A stretch of 30,281 nucleotides of DNA from a virus, in the IMG/VR virus record IMGVR_UViG_3300020160_000064, positions 1-30,281 of that record; one strand, given 5' to 3'. This document shows, piece by piece, positions 14,079 to 21,635 of this stretch. Within the stretch, counting starts at the first letter, position 1. Every line of letters starts with the position of its first letter. The notes beneath the pieces are model-generated. The model was given only the letters and a program-made list of their open reading frames with translations. It was not told where the DNA came from and did not search any database. The translations under genes were made by a program, and so were the position numbers.

Positions 14079-16256
14079 ATGACAGGATATGTACGAGTCG
14101 ATACGGGTAATAACATTGCTGACGGAAACGTCATTAGTGCTGCCGACCTCGATAACGAATTTGATGGTGTACAAGCTGCGTTCAACCTCAGCACAGGCCA
14201 CACTCATGGTGGTGCTGTAGGTGAAGGTGCTCCAATCACCAAGATTGGTCCAACACAGGACGTAACTGCCAGCGCTGTACTGTTGGCTCCTAAGACTACC
14301 AACTTTGTTGACATTGGTAGTTCTCTGTTGAAATTCAAAGACCTGTATCTGGCAGGCAATGCTTCTATTGGTGGCACGTTGGCGGTCACTGGGGTTGCAA
14401 CATTCACTGCACAGCCTGTGTTGTCTTCGTTGACTGCAAGCAAGGCAGTGTTCTCTGACGGCTCAAAAGGATTGGTTAGTAACGACATCACTGGTACAGG
14501 TAATGTTGTCATGTCCAATAGCCCTACTCTGGTTACACCAGCATTGGGCACACCCTCTAGCGTCACTCTGACAAACGCTACAGGTCTTCCTGTTGCCAGC
14601 GGCATTTCAGGCTTAGCTGCTGGCGTTGCCACATTCTTAGCTACACCTTCTTCTTCCAACCTTGCTTCCGCTGTAACTGACGAAACAGGCACTGGCGCTT
14701 TGGTGTTTGCCAATAGCCCGACATTGGTTACACCTGCGTTGGGTACACCATCGTCTGCAACTCTGACAAACGCCACAGGTCTTCCTGTTGCAACTGGTAT
14801 TTCCGGTTTGGGTACTGGTGTTGCCACATTCTTGGCTACTCCCTCATCTGCCAATCTTGCTTCTGCTGTTTCTGACGAGACAGGCACTGGCGCTTTGGTG
14901 TTTGCTAACAGTCCAACACTGGTCACCCCTGCTCTCGGTACACCCGCATCGGCTACACTGACAAATGCTACAGGTCTTCCTATCGCTACAGGCGTTAGCG
15001 GTTTAGGCACTGGTGTTGCCACAGCATTGGCTGTAAACATTGGCTCTGCTGGCGCTGCTGTTGTCAACGGCGGTGCATTGGGTACGCCCTCTAGCGGTAC
15101 ATTGACAAACGCTACAGGTCTTCCTATTGCATCGGGTGTCAGTGGTTTGGGCACTGGTGTTGCTACAGCATTGGCTGTAAACGTTGGTTCTGCTGGTGCT
15201 GCTGTTGTAAACGGTGGTGCGTTGGGCACACCTTCTAGCGGTACATTGACAAACGCTACAGGTTTGCCAGTTGCTACAGGCATCTCTGGCTTAGGTACTG
15301 GTGTTGCTACATTCTTGGCTACACCAAGCTCTGCCAATCTCGCCTCTGCTGTTTCTGATGAAACAGGTACTGGTGCTCTCGTGTTCGCTAACAGCCCTAC
15401 ATTGGTGACTCCTGCATTGGGTACACCGTCTAGTGCTACGCTGACAAACGCTACAGGTTTGCCAATTGCTACAGGTGTTTCTGGATTGGGTACTGGTATT
15501 GCTACAGCGTTGGCTGTCAATGCAGGCTCTGCTGGTGCTCCTGTGTTGTTCAATGGTGCATTGGGTACACCATCAAGCGGCACTGTGACCAACCTAACTG
15601 GTACAGCGTCGATCAACATCAACGGCACTGTTGGTGCTACAACACCTGCCACTGGTGCGTTCACTACATTGGAAGCATCGTCCACTGCCACACTCAATAC
15701 GTTGTCGAGTTCTGGTGCCACACTAACTGGCGGCACAATTAACAACATGGCTATTGGTGGCACGACAGCGGCTGCTGGTGCATTCACTTCTGTAACAGCC
15801 TCTGCTGATTCTTCGTTTAACTCGACAGGTGCGGTTAAGCTTTCTACAGGTACGACAGCAGAGCGTCCTACTGGTGCTGCTGGTAAGTTGCGATTCAACA
15901 CAAGCACGTCAGAGTTTGAAGGACACAACGGTACAACATGGTCGTCTGTTGGTGGCTCTTCTATCAGCAACGACACCTCGACTTCAACAAACTTGTATCC
16001 ATTGTTTGCTGCTGCAACAACAGGAACTGCTACAAGTGTTTATACTAGCAATGATAACTATCTGTTCAAGCCTAGCACAGGTGAGTTGAGTGTAAAAGCT
16101 CCACGTGCTAGTAACGGTATTATAGTTAATAGTGCTACAATTAGTGAAGACTACACCATTGCTTCAGGCGATAACGGTGGTTCATTCGGCCCTGTTGCTG
16201 TAGCTTCTGGTATAACTGTGACGGTATCTTCTGGTTCCGTGTGGACAGTTGTTTAA
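14079..16256 (+). CDS. long repetitive tail fibre protein
   Basis: 725 residues beginning MTGYVRVDTGNNIADGNVIS. The N-terminal part (ADLDNEFDGVQAAFNLSTGH, about residues 21-45) is of the type found at the virion-attached end of podovirus fibres. Residues about 145-520 are made of repeats built around ALGTPSSGTLTNATGLP, a unit widespread in phage fibres that probably forms a trimeric beta-stalk. The C-terminal part contains a KLSTGTTAERPTGAAGKLRF motif common before fibre tips and ends GITVTVSSGSVWTVV. It binds host surface receptors or carries other adhesins (family knowledge). A putative promoter precedes it, and GGAA lies upstream of ATG 14079. Confidence 0.88.
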   Translation: MTGYVRVDTGNNIADGNVISAADLDNEFDGVQAAFNLSTGHTHGGAVGEGAPITKIGPTQDVTASAVLLAPKTTNFVDIGSSLLKFKDLYLAGNASIGGTLAVTGVATFTAQPVLSSLTASKAVFSDGSKGLVSNDITGTGNVVMSNSPTLVTPALGTPSSVTLTNATGLPVASGISGLAAGVATFLATPSSSNLASAVTDETGTGALVFANSPTLVTPALGTPSSATLTNATGLPVATGISGLGTGVATFLATPSSANLASAVSDETGTGALVFANSPTLVTPALGTPASATLTNATGLPIATGVSGLGTGVATALAVNIGSAGAAVVNGGALGTPSSGTLTNATGLPIASGVSGLGTGVATALAVNVGSAGAAVVNGGALGTPSSGTLTNATGLPVATGISGLGTGVATFLATPSSANLASAVSDETGTGALVFANSPTLVTPALGTPSSATLTNATGLPIATGVSGLGTGIATALAVNAGSAGAPVLFNGALGTPSSGTVTNLTGTASININGTVGATTPATGAFTTLEASSTATLNTLSSSGATLTGGTINNMAIGGTTAAAGAFTSVTASADSSFNSTGAVKLSTGTTAERPTGAAGKLRFNTSTSEFEGHNGTTWSSVGGSSISNDTSTSTNLYPLFAAATTGTATSVYTSNDNYLFKPSTGELSVKAPRASNGIIVNSATISEDYTIASGDNGGSFGPVAVASGITVTVSSGSVWTVV
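14517..15636 (+). repeat. tandem coding repeats of the tail fibre stalk, 195-bp and 144-bp units
   Basis: Type A units start with the codons for NSPTLVTPALGTPS at 14517, 14712, 14907 and 15390; the first three are exactly 195 bases apart. Two 144-base type B units (VATALAVNxGSAGAAVVNGG) lie between the third and fourth A units, which makes the 483-base spacing (195 + 2 x 144). A partial B-like unit ends the array. All spacings are multiples of three, so the repeats can expand or contract in frame. Confidence 0.9.
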
Positions 16257-16265
16257 GGGAACATT

Positions 16266-17228
16266 ATGACAGTAACAATTAACGGTACAACGGGCATTGC
16301 CAATGATGGCGGCTACACAGGTGACGGTGTAGTCTTTGCCGATACAACCCCTGCGAATACGCTGGTGACTACTACTAGCGGCAACGTGGGTATTGGGACG
16401 AGTTCGCCTGCTGCAAAGCTGCACGTTGTTTCTGATGCGACAACCACCGCACTTATTCAGTCCTCTGCTGCGGCAACTACCCTCGCAATTAACAACACTA
16501 ACGCCAGCGCTTGGGGCAGCAACCTTGCAATTAGAACTGGCGGCGTTGATGCTGGCTACTTTGGAACAATTGGCTCTTTGCTTGGCAGCACTTCGCAAGA
16601 CCTTACTGTTTATGCAACGGCTGGCAATGGCTTCCGTGTCTACACAAACGGCAACAACGAACGCGCCCGTATCGACTCCAGCGGTAACTTGCTGGTGGGG
16701 ACGACGAGCCAAGTTGCGTCTGCTTTAATTACCAATAACGGCTCATATTCTCAAAACGGCAACCAGATGAATTTTGCTTCTGGTTCATCTACCATTGAGT
16801 TTGTCAACAGATCTACTGGTGCAAAAACATTTAGTTGGTATTACGGTTCTGCTGGAGGCGGATCTCCTGCAACTCTGTCTACATCTGGGGTTTGGACTAA
16901 CGCATCTGATGCTCGCGGCAAAGAAAACATTACCGACATTGGTTATGGCTTAAATACTGTTTTGTCAATGCAAGCACGACAGTACGATGTAAATTCAGAT
17001 GAAAGCCATGCGATTGGTTTTATCGCTCAAGAATTGTTGCCGATTATTCCAGAGGTGGTTCATGTAACAAGAACAGATGAACATGGTGACGATTGGTATG
17101 GTGTTGATTACGGCTCAATTGCAGCAGTTTTGGTCAAAGCCATCCAAGAACAGCAAGCCATCATCACCGCCCTGACCGCCCGAGTCACTGCACTGGACGC
17201 TCGTTTAACCTCGCTGGAAGGAGCATAA
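16266..17228 (+). CDS. tail fibre or spike protein with C-terminal S74 intramolecular chaperone
   Basis: 320 residues. The N-terminal part has fibre-type sequence (TSGNVGIGTSSPAAKLHV, RARIDSSGNLLVGTTS). The C-terminus, from about residue 208, is a Peptidase_S74 self-cleaving trimerisation chaperone: SDARGKENI (S214, K219 of the expected Ser-Lys dyad), IGFIAQEL..IIPEVV and YGVDYGSIAAVLVKAIQEQQ. A final coiled coil follows (ITALTARVTALDARLTSLEG). The chaperone would cleave just before S214 after folding the trimeric fibre. The gene starts 9 bases after the long fibre, with AAGGGAA before ATG 16266. The presence of its own chaperone suggests it forms a separate fibre tip. Confidence 0.9.
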   Translation: MTVTINGTTGIANDGGYTGDGVVFADTTPANTLVTTTSGNVGIGTSSPAAKLHVVSDATTTALIQSSAAATTLAINNTNASAWGSNLAIRTGGVDAGYFGTIGSLLGSTSQDLTVYATAGNGFRVYTNGNNERARIDSSGNLLVGTTSQVASALITNNGSYSQNGNQMNFASGSSTIEFVNRSTGAKTFSWYYGSAGGGSPATLSTSGVWTNASDARGKENITDIGYGLNTVLSMQARQYDVNSDESHAIGFIAQELLPIIPEVVHVTRTDEHGDDWYGVDYGSIAAVLVKAIQEQQAIITALTARVTALDARLTSLEGA

Positions 17229-17229
17229 A

Positions 17230-17517
17230 TTGTCAAAAATCGCATTATCAGGCAACGCCAGCGGCACAGGTACGCTGACCATTGCTGCCCCTAACACCAA
17301 CACTGACCGCACACTATCACTGCCTGACGCTGCAGGTACACTGTTTGTATCTGGACAAGCTATGTCAGCTAGTACAGTGAGCATTGGTGCTGGATGGACC
17401 ATTGAACAGTCTGGTACAGATCTGCTGTTTAAATACGGTGGAACATCTGTATTCAAAATTACATCGGCAGGTGCCATCGTAGCTAAAGATAACGTTACAG
17501 CCTACGGCACGGTGTAA
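17230..17517 (+). CDS. small tail fibre-type protein with TTG start, 95 aa
   Basis: The start codon is TTG 17230, supported by a very strong Shine-Dalgarno GGAAGGAG (17216-17223) located in the end of the preceding gene. The protein begins (M)SKIALSGNASGTGTLTIAAP and contains TNTDRTLSLPDAAGTLFVSG, a module seen in many phage fibres, often at the N-terminal or tip-proximal part. It continues with IGAGWTIEQSGTDLLFKYGG and ends NVTAYGTV. The short length suggests an independent fibre segment or a module that has been separated from a longer fibre. It probably assembles with the neighbouring fibre gene products (inference). Confidence 0.75.
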   Translation: MSKIALSGNASGTGTLTIAAPNTNTDRTLSLPDAAGTLFVSGQAMSASTVSIGAGWTIEQSGTDLLFKYGGTSVFKITSAGAIVAKDNVTAYGTV

Positions 17518-17519
17518 GC

Positions 17520-18425
17520 ATGGCATTACCGTCATCTGGTGCTATTTCATTTTCACAGATCAACACTGAGTTGGGTCTGTCTTCGACTGCACAGATCAGC
17601 CTAAACGACAGCGTGGTGCGTACTTTGTTCGGCAAGGCCAGCGGTGCCATCACTATGAGCGATGGTTATGGCAAGGCCAACCAGTTTGCGTTTACAATCT
17701 CCAGCAATCAAACCAATGCAAACCTTCGCACGTTGGCTGTCAACGCTGGATGGGACCAGTCTAGCAAAGTTGTTGCCACAATTGGATCAGGTGTTTACAT
17801 CTCCAGTAACAGTACAGCAACGCCAGCCCTTATAATCAACGGGTCATTCCCCGGTGGTGTTGAGCTTGTGAATAACGGGTTCATCGTTGGTATGGGTGGT
17901 GCTGGTGGTGGCGGTGGTGGTGACTATCGGCAACCGCCGTACTCAAACTACGGCCAAGGCGGTTTCGGGGGCGGGCTTGCGCTGTCTGTCAGTGCTGGCG
18001 TTTCTATCAATAACGCAGGAACTGTCGCAGGTGGCGGCGGTGGTGGCGGTGGTGGCGGCTGTGGATCTAATGCTGGCGTTATTAGTCCGGCTGGAGGTGG
18101 TGGTGGCGGTAGGACGGGTCTTACCAACTCAGCAGGTGGAGTCAGGGGCTACGTGGCTGGGTCTTCTGGAGGATCAGCGGGTGCTGCGGGTACCTCATCT
18201 GGTCCCGGCGCAGGTGGCGGCGGCGGCACTGCTGGTAACGCCAAAGATAATAATCAATCAACAGGTGGGTCTGGAGGGTCTGGCGGTGGCTGGGGTGCAG
18301 GCGGAGCAGGCGGGTCTTATGCCAGCATTTACGGCGGCGCAGGCGGCAGCGCAGGAGCGGCGGTATCTGGCAACGGTAACATCACATGGGTGGCAACAGG
18401 AACACGTTTAGGAGCAATTTCATGA
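17520..18425 (+). CDS. tail fibre adhesin with glycine-rich (polyglycine-type) domain
   Basis: 301 residues beginning MALPSSGAISFSQINTELGL. The N-terminal module (SSTAQISLNDSVVRTLFGKA, SGAITMSDGYGKA; residues 1-55) is common in phage fibre proteins. A beta domain follows (about 56-125; GSGVYISSNSTATPALIING). The C-terminal half is dominated by glycine runs (GGAGGGGGG, GGGGGGGGG, GGSGGSGGGWGAGGAGG) between variable loops. This resembles the gp38-type adhesins of T-even-like phages, where glycine-rich helices pack as a sandwich presenting receptor-binding loops. I infer that it is the host-range determinant. The stop overlaps the next start as ATGA. Confidence 0.8.
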   Translation: MALPSSGAISFSQINTELGLSSTAQISLNDSVVRTLFGKASGAITMSDGYGKANQFAFTISSNQTNANLRTLAVNAGWDQSSKVVATIGSGVYISSNSTATPALIINGSFPGGVELVNNGFIVGMGGAGGGGGGDYRQPPYSNYGQGGFGGGLALSVSAGVSINNAGTVAGGGGGGGGGGCGSNAGVISPAGGGGGGRTGLTNSAGGVRGYVAGSSGGSAGAAGTSSGPGAGGGGGTAGNAKDNNQSTGGSGGSGGGWGAGGAGGSYASIYGGAGGSAGAAVSGNGNITWVATGTRLGAIS

Positions 18426-18724
18426 GCATTGAATATACATACGAGATCGTCAACGTTGACGAATCAGCCCGTTGCATGGAGGTCGTCTATTCTGCATCTG
18501 GTCATCAGACCATGCACATTGGCGCACGACTGCCGTTTGAGGGCGAGTCGCTTGAGGATGTCATCAAAGCGTTCGCTCCTGTACCGCTGTGGCTTGAGTT
18601 GGCGCGACCAGTTCAGGTTCCTATGGTTGGTGTGCAGGGCACTGTTGCTCCAGATCCAGAGCCTGAGCCGACTGTTCAATCCGTTGGAACAAACACCGTA
18701 GTCATCGATGAGGTGGTGCTGTGA
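18422..18724 (+). CDS. small protein coupled to the glycine-rich adhesin, possible fibre assembly factor, 100 aa
   Basis: The start at ATG 18422 overlaps the adhesin stop (ATGA) and is preferred to an in-frame ATG at 18386 inside that gene. The product begins MSIEYTYEIVNVDESARCME and contains HQTMHIGARLPFEGESLEDV, followed by an acidic, proline-rich segment (APDPEPEPTVQSV) and a short C-terminal strand. Proteins of this size directly after phage adhesins are often fibre chaperones or assembly factors, so this is a plausible role by context. I do not recognise a defined family. The next gene begins with GTG overlapping its stop codon. Confidence 0.65.
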   Translation: MSIEYTYEIVNVDESARCMEVVYSASGHQTMHIGARLPFEGESLEDVIKAFAPVPLWLELARPVQVPMVGVQGTVAPDPEPEPTVQSVGTNTVVIDEVVL

Positions 18725-19233
18725 AACACCAGCGGCACGAAGTCTTTGGCTGGGTAATCCACAAAGGGACTGCCGATGCCGGGGAGCAGTTTGACATTGA
18801 GGTTCGTCGTGAGGCGGCACATCACCGTCTCTCAGCACAAACCCTATATACAAAGGGTCGAATCACTGGTCATCAAGATGGTGACTCCAACACTCCAGCA
18901 GCTACTCGCGTGGTTGGTTTTGGCAACGACATGCTACCGAACCCTGTGCCTTCAGTGACCATGAAGATGACTGTTCAGGAAGACGCTGAGTGGTGGTGCG
19001 TGAGTGTTCCATCAAACAAGTCTCTTCCGGCGGTTGAGTACATCCGGCTGCAACCCGGAGAAAGTATGCCTGTCGCCAACGGCAACTTAATCTTTGTGTG
19101 TTCCGGTAGCGCAAGCTTCTCGGGCAACAACGTAGACAGTCCAGTCGCAGTCCGAGTGTCGAACGCATCAGACTTGCTGGCCGTTGATGCGCCGGTTTAT
19201 GCAATGCGGTTTGACCGCGAAAACGTTGCCTAA
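18721..19233 (+). CDS. hypothetical cupin/jelly-roll-like protein, 170 aa
   Basis: It starts with GTG 18721, overlapping the previous stop (GTGA). The protein begins (M)KHQRHEVFGWVIHKGTADAG and has beta-rich segments. The C-terminal part, EYIRLQPGESMPVANGNLIF followed by VCSGSASFSG and a closing APVYAMRFDREN, resembles the rhythm of a cupin barrel, although the usual cupin metal histidines are not evident. It could be a virion protein or a small-molecule-binding protein. The gene ends five bases before the first desaturase, so it may belong functionally either to the fibre genes or to the desaturase cassette. No confident family call is possible. Confidence 0.55.
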   Translation: MKHQRHEVFGWVIHKGTADAGEQFDIEVRREAAHHRLSAQTLYTKGRITGHQDGDSNTPAATRVVGFGNDMLPNPVPSVTMKMTVQEDAEWWCVSVPSNKSLPAVEYIRLQPGESMPVANGNLIFVCSGSASFSGNNVDSPVAVRVSNASDLLAVDAPVYAMRFDRENVA

Positions 19234-19238
19234 TTAAC

Positions 19239-19973
19239 ATGTACCGTGTAGACATTTTCCACATGACCAAGAACTCTGCAAACGTGTTCTACTTGGTGGG
19301 CGCTATTGCACTTGTGGCTGGTCTTATGCAGGGAAGTTATCAATGGGCTTGGGTTTCGCTCTTTGTTCACGTTTTGGCTATTTCACTGTTCTCGGCTGTT
19401 GTTCACCGATACTTCTGTCACAAAGCTTTTGAAGCCAACAAAGACTTCATGTGGGTGCTGTCGATCATTCCCACGATCTACAACTACGCCACACCGCTTC
19501 AATGGGCGGTTATGCACTCTGCACATCACGCCTATGCAGACACCGACAAAGATCCCCACCTTAAGGGGTGGAAGGGTGTGTTTACAGCCACGTATCGCAA
19601 CCCGCCGCCTCGTCACTTGGTGGCAACAAAGTGGTTCCGTGACGGCAAGCATGAAGCTTTGTTCAATTACTCGGTGCTGCTCATCATTGTTTGGAACTTG
19701 ATCTTGCTCAGCGTCTCAGTTGATGCGATGATCTGGATTGGGCTTGTGCCGATGTTCACCCTGTCGCTCGCAAATGGTCTGCACAGGGCGTTCAGCCATT
19801 CAAGTGGTAAAGCAACAAACCGCTGGTACTTAGAGTTCTTTGCCCCGATGGGTGGTGAGTGGATTCATGACGATCATCATGACAACGCTCGCAAGCCCGT
19901 CTATGCGAACAAGTGGTATGAGATTGATACCGGTGGATTCTTCATTTGGCTATTGAGAAAGAGGGCCATCTGA
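19239..19973 (+). CDS. membrane fatty acid desaturase 1 (acyl-CoA/lipid desaturase family)
   Basis: 244 residues of the type 1 membrane fatty acid desaturase family, which uses a di-iron centre to introduce a double bond into acyl chains. The histidine boxes are HRYFCH (56-61), HSAHH (93-97) and HDDHH (210-214), with an extra H187 in AFSHS that fits the additional metal ligand. Four hydrophobic segments (about 15-30, 36-53, 144-160, 163-180) fit the usual membrane topology. The protein is shorter than typical bacterial members (about 300 or more), mostly at the N-terminus. No fused electron donor domain is seen, so host ferredoxin or similar would be needed. A second start is possible at 19263. 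The TGA overlaps the next ATG as TGATG. Confidence 0.88.
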   Translation: MYRVDIFHMTKNSANVFYLVGAIALVAGLMQGSYQWAWVSLFVHVLAISLFSAVVHRYFCHKAFEANKDFMWVLSIIPTIYNYATPLQWAVMHSAHHAYADTDKDPHLKGWKGVFTATYRNPPPRHLVATKWFRDGKHEALFNYSVLLIIVWNLILLSVSVDAMIWIGLVPMFTLSLANGLHRAFSHSSGKATNRWYLEFFAPMGGEWIHDDHHDNARKPVYANKWYEIDTGGFFIWLLRKRAI

Positions 19974-20719
19974 TGCGCGGTGGCATTTTTAAGATGTTTG
20001 TTCTGGTGCCAGTCATGACCTTGCTGGTCTTATGGCACATGTTCACAAGTGATAACTGGCTGATGACGCTATTGGTCGGCTTTGCATTGTACTTCCCCAT
20101 TCACCAACTTGGGCAAAGTGCAGGCTACCACAAACTGTTTGCACACAGGGCATTTAAACCGGTGCGTTGGTACCCACCTGTTGCTACGGCAATCGCATCA
20201 ATCAGCTTTTTTGGCGACCCACTTCGATCAGCGATGATTCACCGTCTGCATCACAGGCACCCTGATACCGAGCGTGATCCGCACAGTCCGATCCACGGAC
20301 GTTTCCACGCTTACATGGGCTGGCTATTGACGTGGAAGCCATCACCACGTGATGCAGCAGCGGTGGCTGATTTACTGCGTGAGTACCCGTGGATGGGACC
20401 GTTTCGCAAAGTGGAGTGGATGGTGCCAGTAATATTTCACAGCGCAATGTTCATCTTCACAGACTGGCTCTTTTACCCTGTTGCACTGGCTTGTCTGCTT
20501 TCCATTCAGAACGGGTTGCTGCTCAATGCATTTTCGCACTCGCCAAGTCTGCCCGGTAAAAACAAAGCAATCGACAGTGTGTGGCTTGCTGCGCTGTTTA
20601 ATCCAATTTTTCTGCACCGCCGCCATCACGAGAATGGTGGGTTGGTTGATTACTCGCATGGACGAGTTCATGACTATTGGGCGTTGGCTATTCGCAGGGT
20701 GCTGGAGCAAAAACCATGA
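19973..20719 (+). CDS. membrane fatty acid desaturase 2 (divergent paralogue)
   Basis: ATG 19973 overlaps the previous stop (TGATG) and has AGAGGG (19960-19965) upstream; an in-frame TTG at 19946 is less likely. The 248-residue product has three histidine boxes, HKLFAH (53-58), HRLHH (90-94) and HRRHH (215-219), and the AFSHS motif (H189). All are in the order and spacing of the desaturase family. Hydrophobic segments are near 8-24, 28-46, 68-82 and 152-180. The boxes differ strongly from the neighbouring desaturase, so this is not a recent tandem duplication. Different substrates or positions on the acyl chain, or a heteromeric complex, are possible (inference). Its stop overlaps the next gene as ATGA. 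Confidence 0.87.
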   Translation: MRGGIFKMFVLVPVMTLLVLWHMFTSDNWLMTLLVGFALYFPIHQLGQSAGYHKLFAHRAFKPVRWYPPVATAIASISFFGDPLRSAMIHRLHHRHPDTERDPHSPIHGRFHAYMGWLLTWKPSPRDAAAVADLLREYPWMGPFRKVEWMVPVIFHSAMFIFTDWLFYPVALACLLSIQNGLLLNAFSHSPSLPGKNKAIDSVWLAALFNPIFLHRRHHENGGLVDYSHGRVHDYWALAIRRVLEQKP

Positions 20720-21411
20720 TTCATACCCATGCACATGATGCAGATACAGACAAGTATGTTTACGACACCGGTCTGAATTTTGGTGTCGATTTTGGTTTGA
20801 AGCTGCTTGACATGGCGCTCAACAATCTCAACATGTTCCCACGGCGTAGCAATTTCAAGAAGCCTGATGACCCAGTTGATATGACCAAACTCATCGGCGC
20901 TCGAAAGACTCGTGAGCTTCTTCGTCGGATGCGGCAAATTGATCAACAGTCGAATGGATTAACACCCATTCAGTTTTCTCAGCACTTCTTCCCAGAAGAT
21001 CTTGGGCGGGAGATTGTTAGCTTAGCGCCACAGTGGTTGCAAGATATATCACCGGGAGAGCCATCCCCGATGCTTCAAGTTTCCAGCAACGGAGACTATC
21101 TTGGTACTCACAAAGGACACAAGCGTAGAGCCTCGCTGTTTATGTTGCTTCAAGGCAGTGGACAAGAAACCCGCTGGTATCGCAACACAGAAGATTTTGA
21201 AGTTATTGATCCGTTGCGAATTCCTGACCACGATAAAATAGAACATGTGGTGACTGCGGTGATGCAGCCATTTCGTTGGTATGTCTTCAATCATTTCGAG
21301 TGGCACTCAGTCCATAACTTCGCGCAGGGCAGTGTACGAATCAACATGGGTTTGGACTTTAATAACATTACTGCTCCAGAGCTTGTTGCAAAAATTAAAG
21401 AACACGCATGA
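20716..21411 (+). CDS. putative 2-oxoglutarate/Fe(II) oxygenase-like protein with HxG in place of HxD
   Basis: 231 residues from ATG 20716 (ATGA overlap); a longer in-frame start at 20677 lies inside the desaturase gene. The C-terminal half has the strand pattern of a double-stranded beta-helix oxygenase: THKGHKRRASLFMLLQG (H132), ETRWYRN, RWYVFNHFEWHSVHNF (H197) and GSVRINMGLDF (R208). In phage 2OG oxygenases as I remember them, the first strand reads HxDxxRxxSLxxxL; here the Asp position is Gly134. His135 or His200 could alternatively supply a ligand. The N-terminal 110 residues are helical and of unknown role. The substrate is unknown. Coupling to two desaturases suggests a lipid, but a protein target is possible. 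Confidence 0.6.
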   Translation: MIHTHAHDADTDKYVYDTGLNFGVDFGLKLLDMALNNLNMFPRRSNFKKPDDPVDMTKLIGARKTRELLRRMRQIDQQSNGLTPIQFSQHFFPEDLGREIVSLAPQWLQDISPGEPSPMLQVSSNGDYLGTHKGHKRRASLFMLLQGSGQETRWYRNTEDFEVIDPLRIPDHDKIEHVVTAVMQPFRWYVFNHFEWHSVHNFAQGSVRINMGLDFNNITAPELVAKIKEHA

Positions 21412-21629
21412 CTGAAACCAAAACACGCACAATTGTTAGAGCAATCAGTTATCGCATTACAGCGTGGTTGTTCACTATTTTTTGGACATGGCTTTTTACT
21501 GGTGACCTACTAAAAAGCGCTGGATTTGCTTCGGCACTGCATGTTCTACTGACGGTTGATTACTACTTTCACGAACGTATATGGTTGCGTGTTCGATGGG
21601 GCATGACACATGCACAACAATCACAATGA
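21408..21629 (+). CDS. DUF2061-family small membrane protein, 73 aa
   Basis: ATG 21408 overlaps the previous stop (ATGA). The protein begins MTETKTRTIVRAISYRITAW, followed by a hydrophobic segment (LFTIFWTWLFTG) and a second one (SAGFASALHVLLTVDYYFHE), then RIWLRVRWG. The pattern RxxxRAxSYRxxA...D...YYxHERxW is how I recognise DUF2061, a family of short predicted membrane proteins of unknown function, found alone or fused to other domains in bacteria. Two transmembrane helices are likely. It is the last member of the coupled desaturase cassette and may support the membrane enzymes (inference). A gap with a promoter-like element follows. Confidence 0.8.
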   Translation: MTETKTRTIVRAISYRITAWLFTIFWTWLFTGDLLKSAGFASALHVLLTVDYYFHERIWLRVRWGMTHAQQSQ

Positions 21630-21635
21630 TATTTT

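Noticed and set aside
14517-15636. Possible CRISPR-like array from regularly spaced repeats
   Set aside because: Spacings of 195 and 144 bases are multiples of three and the repeats are in frame and encode a fibre stalk; repeat and spacer lengths do not fit CRISPR.
14204-15976. 590-residue ORF on the minus strand
   Set aside because: It lies antisense to the repetitive tail fibre gene. Its length comes from the repeat codons lacking antisense stops, and the product is a Val/Ala/Pro repeat without a family-like pattern.
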